From the NCBI GenBank assembly GCA_016296565.1, contig JAEDJB010000092.1:1-7543 (forward strand): a stretch of DNA of 7,543 nt. Direction: 5' to 3'. Each line of letters starts with the position of its first letter. Positions within the stretch are counted from its first letter, which is position 1. Of the stretch, positions 6,130-7,543 are shown in pieces. This stretch comes from Oscillospiraceae bacterium. Lineage in GTDB: Bacteria > Bacillota > Clostridia > Oscillospirales > Oscillospiraceae. The notes beneath the pieces are model-generated. The model saw only the letters and a list, made by a program, of their open reading frames with translations, searched no databases and was not told where the DNA came from. The translations under genes were made by a program, and so were the position numbers.

Positions 6130-6135
6130 GTTCTT

Positions 6136-6603
6136 TTAGCCTTTGGTAATGACGCCGGTGGGAGAGCAGGAAATTTTCATGTCAACAGGAACGTTGAACG
6201 GGAACTTTTTCAGGTCACCCGTCAAGATTGCCGTACCGCCAGTCTTCTTAATGTTAGGACTATTAAAGGTCCATCCCGAAGCAAGATTCTTGGTATAGCT
6301 GGCGCTGACCACACTCACACCCGAAGTACTGTAAGAGAAAGTTGCTGTAAGTGCAAGCGTAGCAATCCAACTTCCATCCTTCTGATAGTCCCGGGTAAGG
6401 GTTGCCGTCTTCGTAGAGCTACGCTCCACAGAAGGATGAATAACCAAAGTAGTTTCTACTGTAATGCCATTTCCTAAGTCTTCCACAGTAGACATAGATT
6501 CTGTCGCAGGCTCTACGGCAAGTGTCTTAGGAACTGGCAACAGAGAAAAAGCAAGAATACCAACAAGTATAACAGAGAAAAAATTCTTTGCTATGAGCTT
6601 CAT
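6136..6603 (-). CDS. Small secreted protein of unknown function
   Basis: A 155-aa exported protein. A Sec signal peptide is clear: MKLIAKN, a hydrophobic core (about residues 8-23) and a probable cleavage after TLA (Ala29). The mature part (about 126 aa) is rich in Ser, Thr and Val with alternating beta-type pattern (TATLTRDYQKDGSWIATLAL, then TATFSYSTSGVSVVSASYTK), a WTFNSPNIKKTGGTAIL stretch, and one Cys near the end (about 146). The pattern resembles small Ser/Thr-rich beta proteins exported by gut Clostridia, but I cannot name a family. AGGAGG (6616-6611) sits 7 nt before the ATG; the gap to the upstream gene is only 14 nt, so it is the last gene of the PadR operon. GC is clearly lower than in the pot genes. 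Confidence 0.8.
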   Translation of the reverse strand: MKLIAKNFFSVILVGILAFSLLPVPKTLAVEPATESMSTVEDLGNGITVETTLVIHPSVERSSTKTATLTRDYQKDGSWIATLALTATFSYSTSGVSVVSASYTKNLASGWTFNSPNIKKTGGTAILTGDLKKFPFNVPVDMKISCSPTGVITKG

Positions 6604-6617
6604 TTGAATACCTCCTG

Positions 6618-7019
6618 TTATTCAGTTTTTTCGTTTTGTTCATTTGTGTCATCCTCAATTACAAGGTCTTCACTGTACGTAAATTGGGCCTCAGATTTCA
6701 GTTGAACGACATAAATAGAAAAGATAGACAGGGCAGCAATCAAAGCCGCCACAAACGCAACGATACTGATACGAATCCGTTTTTTCTTCTTTTTGTAACC
6801 TTCCACCATCGCCGGGTCCATGCACTCCATGAAGGTGCTGGCCAGTTCTTGGGGTTCCCCTAAGAACTCCACCACGCCGGAATAATCCAGGTCGGGATTG
6901 CTTTCTCGTAGTTCTTCCACCATCTGGTGGGCCTTCGCAAGGAGATGGTCCTGCTCCCCCTTGGGACAAAACAAATGACTGCGGACCTCCCGATAGTACT
7001 GATTCAGTTCCTTAGTCAT
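6618..7019 (-). CDS. One-TM protein with N-terminal cytoplasmic domain, PadR partner (HAAS/DUF6120-like)
   Basis: A 133-aa protein with a charged helical N-terminal domain (1-80), a KKKKKRIR stop-transfer motif, one TM helix (about 83-106) and a short acidic tail predicted outside the membrane. The helical part (HLFCPKGEQDHLLAKAHQM, then NPDLDYSGVVEFLGEPQELA) has the layout of HAAS-type/DUF1700 or DUF6120-like membrane proteins, which in Firmicutes commonly follow PadR genes; the exact family name is from memory. The start ATG overlaps the padR stop by 8 nt, and AGGAGGAG (7034-7027) inside padR serves as ribosome site, so translation is coupled. Likely a membrane-bound sensor or modulator connected to the PadR regulator or the co-transcribed secreted protein; the molecular job is unknown. 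Confidence 0.78.
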   Translation of the reverse strand: MTKELNQYYREVRSHLFCPKGEQDHLLAKAHQMVEELRESNPDLDYSGVVEFLGEPQELASTFMECMDPAMVEGYKKKKKRIRISIVAFVAALIAALSIFSIYVVQLKSEAQFTYSEDLVIEDDTNEQNEKTE

Positions 7020-7410
7020 TGGGTTTCTCCTCCTGAGGGCGCTGGCCGCCCTGGGCCAGGATCTGGTTTACAGTGCCGGTGAACGAGTAGTACTCGGCAA
7101 TGATCTGCTGGAGATAGGTATCTCCGGTCTCGGTGACGTCGAAATAGATGCGGACCCGGTTATCCTCGGAGACCATCTTCTCCTTCTCGTAGATATACCC
7201 AAAGTCTTTCAAGCGGTAGATGGCCTGATAGAGGGTGTTGAAGGTGATTTTTCCTCCGCTCATATCCTCGATGGCCTGCATCATTTCGTAGGTATACATG
7301 GGTTTTTGGCGTAGCACAAAGAGCACCAACATTTCTGTGGTTGCCTTCTTCAGTGCCTCGCGTATGCTGGCGGGTGTTCCGCTTGTCTTGTTGGATTTTC
7401 GTTCTTTCAT
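7012..7410 (-). CDS. PadR-family transcriptional regulator
   Basis: A 132-aa winged-helix repressor-type protein of the PadR group. After a basic N-terminus (MKERKSNK), the DNA-binding domain spans about residues 22-105: TEMLVLFVLRQKPMYTYEMM, the recognition region KITFNTLYQAIYRLKDFGYI, a wing RVRIYFDVTETGDTYL, then a C-terminal helix (about 100-118) for dimerisation. Length and layout fit short PadR proteins. First gene of a three-gene leftward operon, overlapping the next gene by 8 nt. No good ribosome site is seen at normal spacing before the ATG; instead a perfect 7-1-7 inverted repeat lies at 7417-7431. Autoregulation of its own divergent promoter region is likely by analogy; the inducer is unknown. 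Confidence 0.9.
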   Translation of the reverse strand: MKERKSNKTSGTPASIREALKKATTEMLVLFVLRQKPMYTYEMMQAIEDMSGGKITFNTLYQAIYRLKDFGYIYEKEKMVSEDNRVRIYFDVTETGDTYLQQIIAEYYSFTGTVNQILAQGGQRPQEEKPND

Positions 7411-7416
7411 GGTTGT

Positions 7417-7431
7417 AGAAAGGACCTTTCT
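7417..7431. promoter_or_regulatory. Perfect inverted repeat in padR leader, possible operator or RNA hairpin
   Basis: AGAAAGG-A-CCTTTCT is a 15-bp perfect palindrome with one central base, located between the padR promoter and its start codon (7 to 21 nt before the ATG). It could be an operator for PadR or another regulator; as RNA the 1-nt centre gives a poor hairpin. It contains the only AAAGG resembling a ribosome site, but at an overly long 14-nt spacing. Confidence 0.4.
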
Positions 7432-7445
7432 GTGAGCTCAGTCTT

Positions 7446-7474
7446 ATCATATTTCAAAAACATTACTTTGTCAA
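7446..7474 (-). promoter_or_regulatory. Promoter of the padR operon
   Basis: On the minus strand TTGACA (7474-7469), a 17-nt spacer and TATGAT (7451-7446) make a near-consensus vegetative promoter. Initiation is expected near 7439, about 30 nt before the padR start. Confidence 0.82.
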
Positions 7475-7486
7475 TGATGTTTGTTG

Positions 7487-7515
7487 TTGACAAATATATA
7501 AAAATATGATATATT
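7487..7515 (+). promoter_or_regulatory. Divergent rightward promoter leaving the window
   Basis: On the plus strand TTGACA (7487-7492), a 17-nt spacer and TATATT (7510-7515) form a second good promoter, back-to-back with the padR promoter; the two -35 boxes make an inverted repeat TGTCAA-N12-TTGACA (7469-7492). AATATAT and ATATATT arms (about 7493-7515) form another inverted repeat over the spacer and -10. The gene it drives lies beyond the window. Confidence 0.6.
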
Positions 7516-7543
7516 GCAGGTAAAGCAAGAACGTTTATTACAA

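Noticed and set aside
1..7543. CRISPR array, transposon ends, integrase or tRNA attachment site
   Set aside because: No regularly spaced direct repeats, transposase or integrase motifs, or tRNA-like cloverleaf were seen on either strand.

Overview
The window looks like chromosomal DNA from a GC-rich gut Clostridia bacterium, probably Oscillospiraceae/Flavonifractor-like. This is inferred from the strong GGAGG-type ribosome sites, the high GC of the core genes, the Firmicutes-style PotABCD set, the PadR regulator and a glycine-type riboswitch. No phage, IS, CRISPR, tRNA or rRNA sequence was seen.

Layout. (1) Bases 1-392 (+) hold no convincing gene. They form a long, hairpin-dense RNA region that ends in a strong intrinsic terminator right before the ribosome site of potA. 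It is either a stand-alone non-coding RNA or an attenuator-type leader. (2) Bases 407-4457 (+) are a complete polyamine ABC importer operon: potA (ATPase), potB and potC (permeases) and potD (substrate-binding lipoprotein), closed by a terminator at 4465-4510. potA/potB overlap by 4 nt, potB and potC are 3 nt apart, and a 77-nt gap with a GC hairpin precedes potD. (3) Bases 4587-5129 (+) encode a YfcE-type metallophosphoesterase that overlaps tail-to-tail by 22 nt with the next gene. (4) Bases 5108-5779 (-) encode a short six-TM protein related to cation diffusion facilitators. Its 5' leader (about 5780-6054) has a good promoter, a tandem glycine-riboswitch-like element with a shortened second aptamer, and an intrinsic terminator overlapping the last aptamer helix. 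(5) Bases 6136-7410 (-) are a three-gene operon of lower GC: a PadR regulator, a one-TM protein with a cytoplasmic domain, and a small secreted protein. It is driven from a promoter at 7446-7474, which faces away from a second, rightward promoter leaving the window.

How the parts work together. The Pot proteins form one importer: lipoprotein PotD captures polyamine outside, PotB/PotC make the channel, and PotA hydrolyses ATP. The PadR operon is a typical regulator/membrane-partner cassette with an unknown exported product. The two most interesting items are both RNA-level: the glycine-riboswitch-like control of a divergent, truncated CDF-like membrane protein, and the unassigned structured RNA in front of potA. 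All assignments are from reading the sequence and recalled family knowledge; no database search was run.
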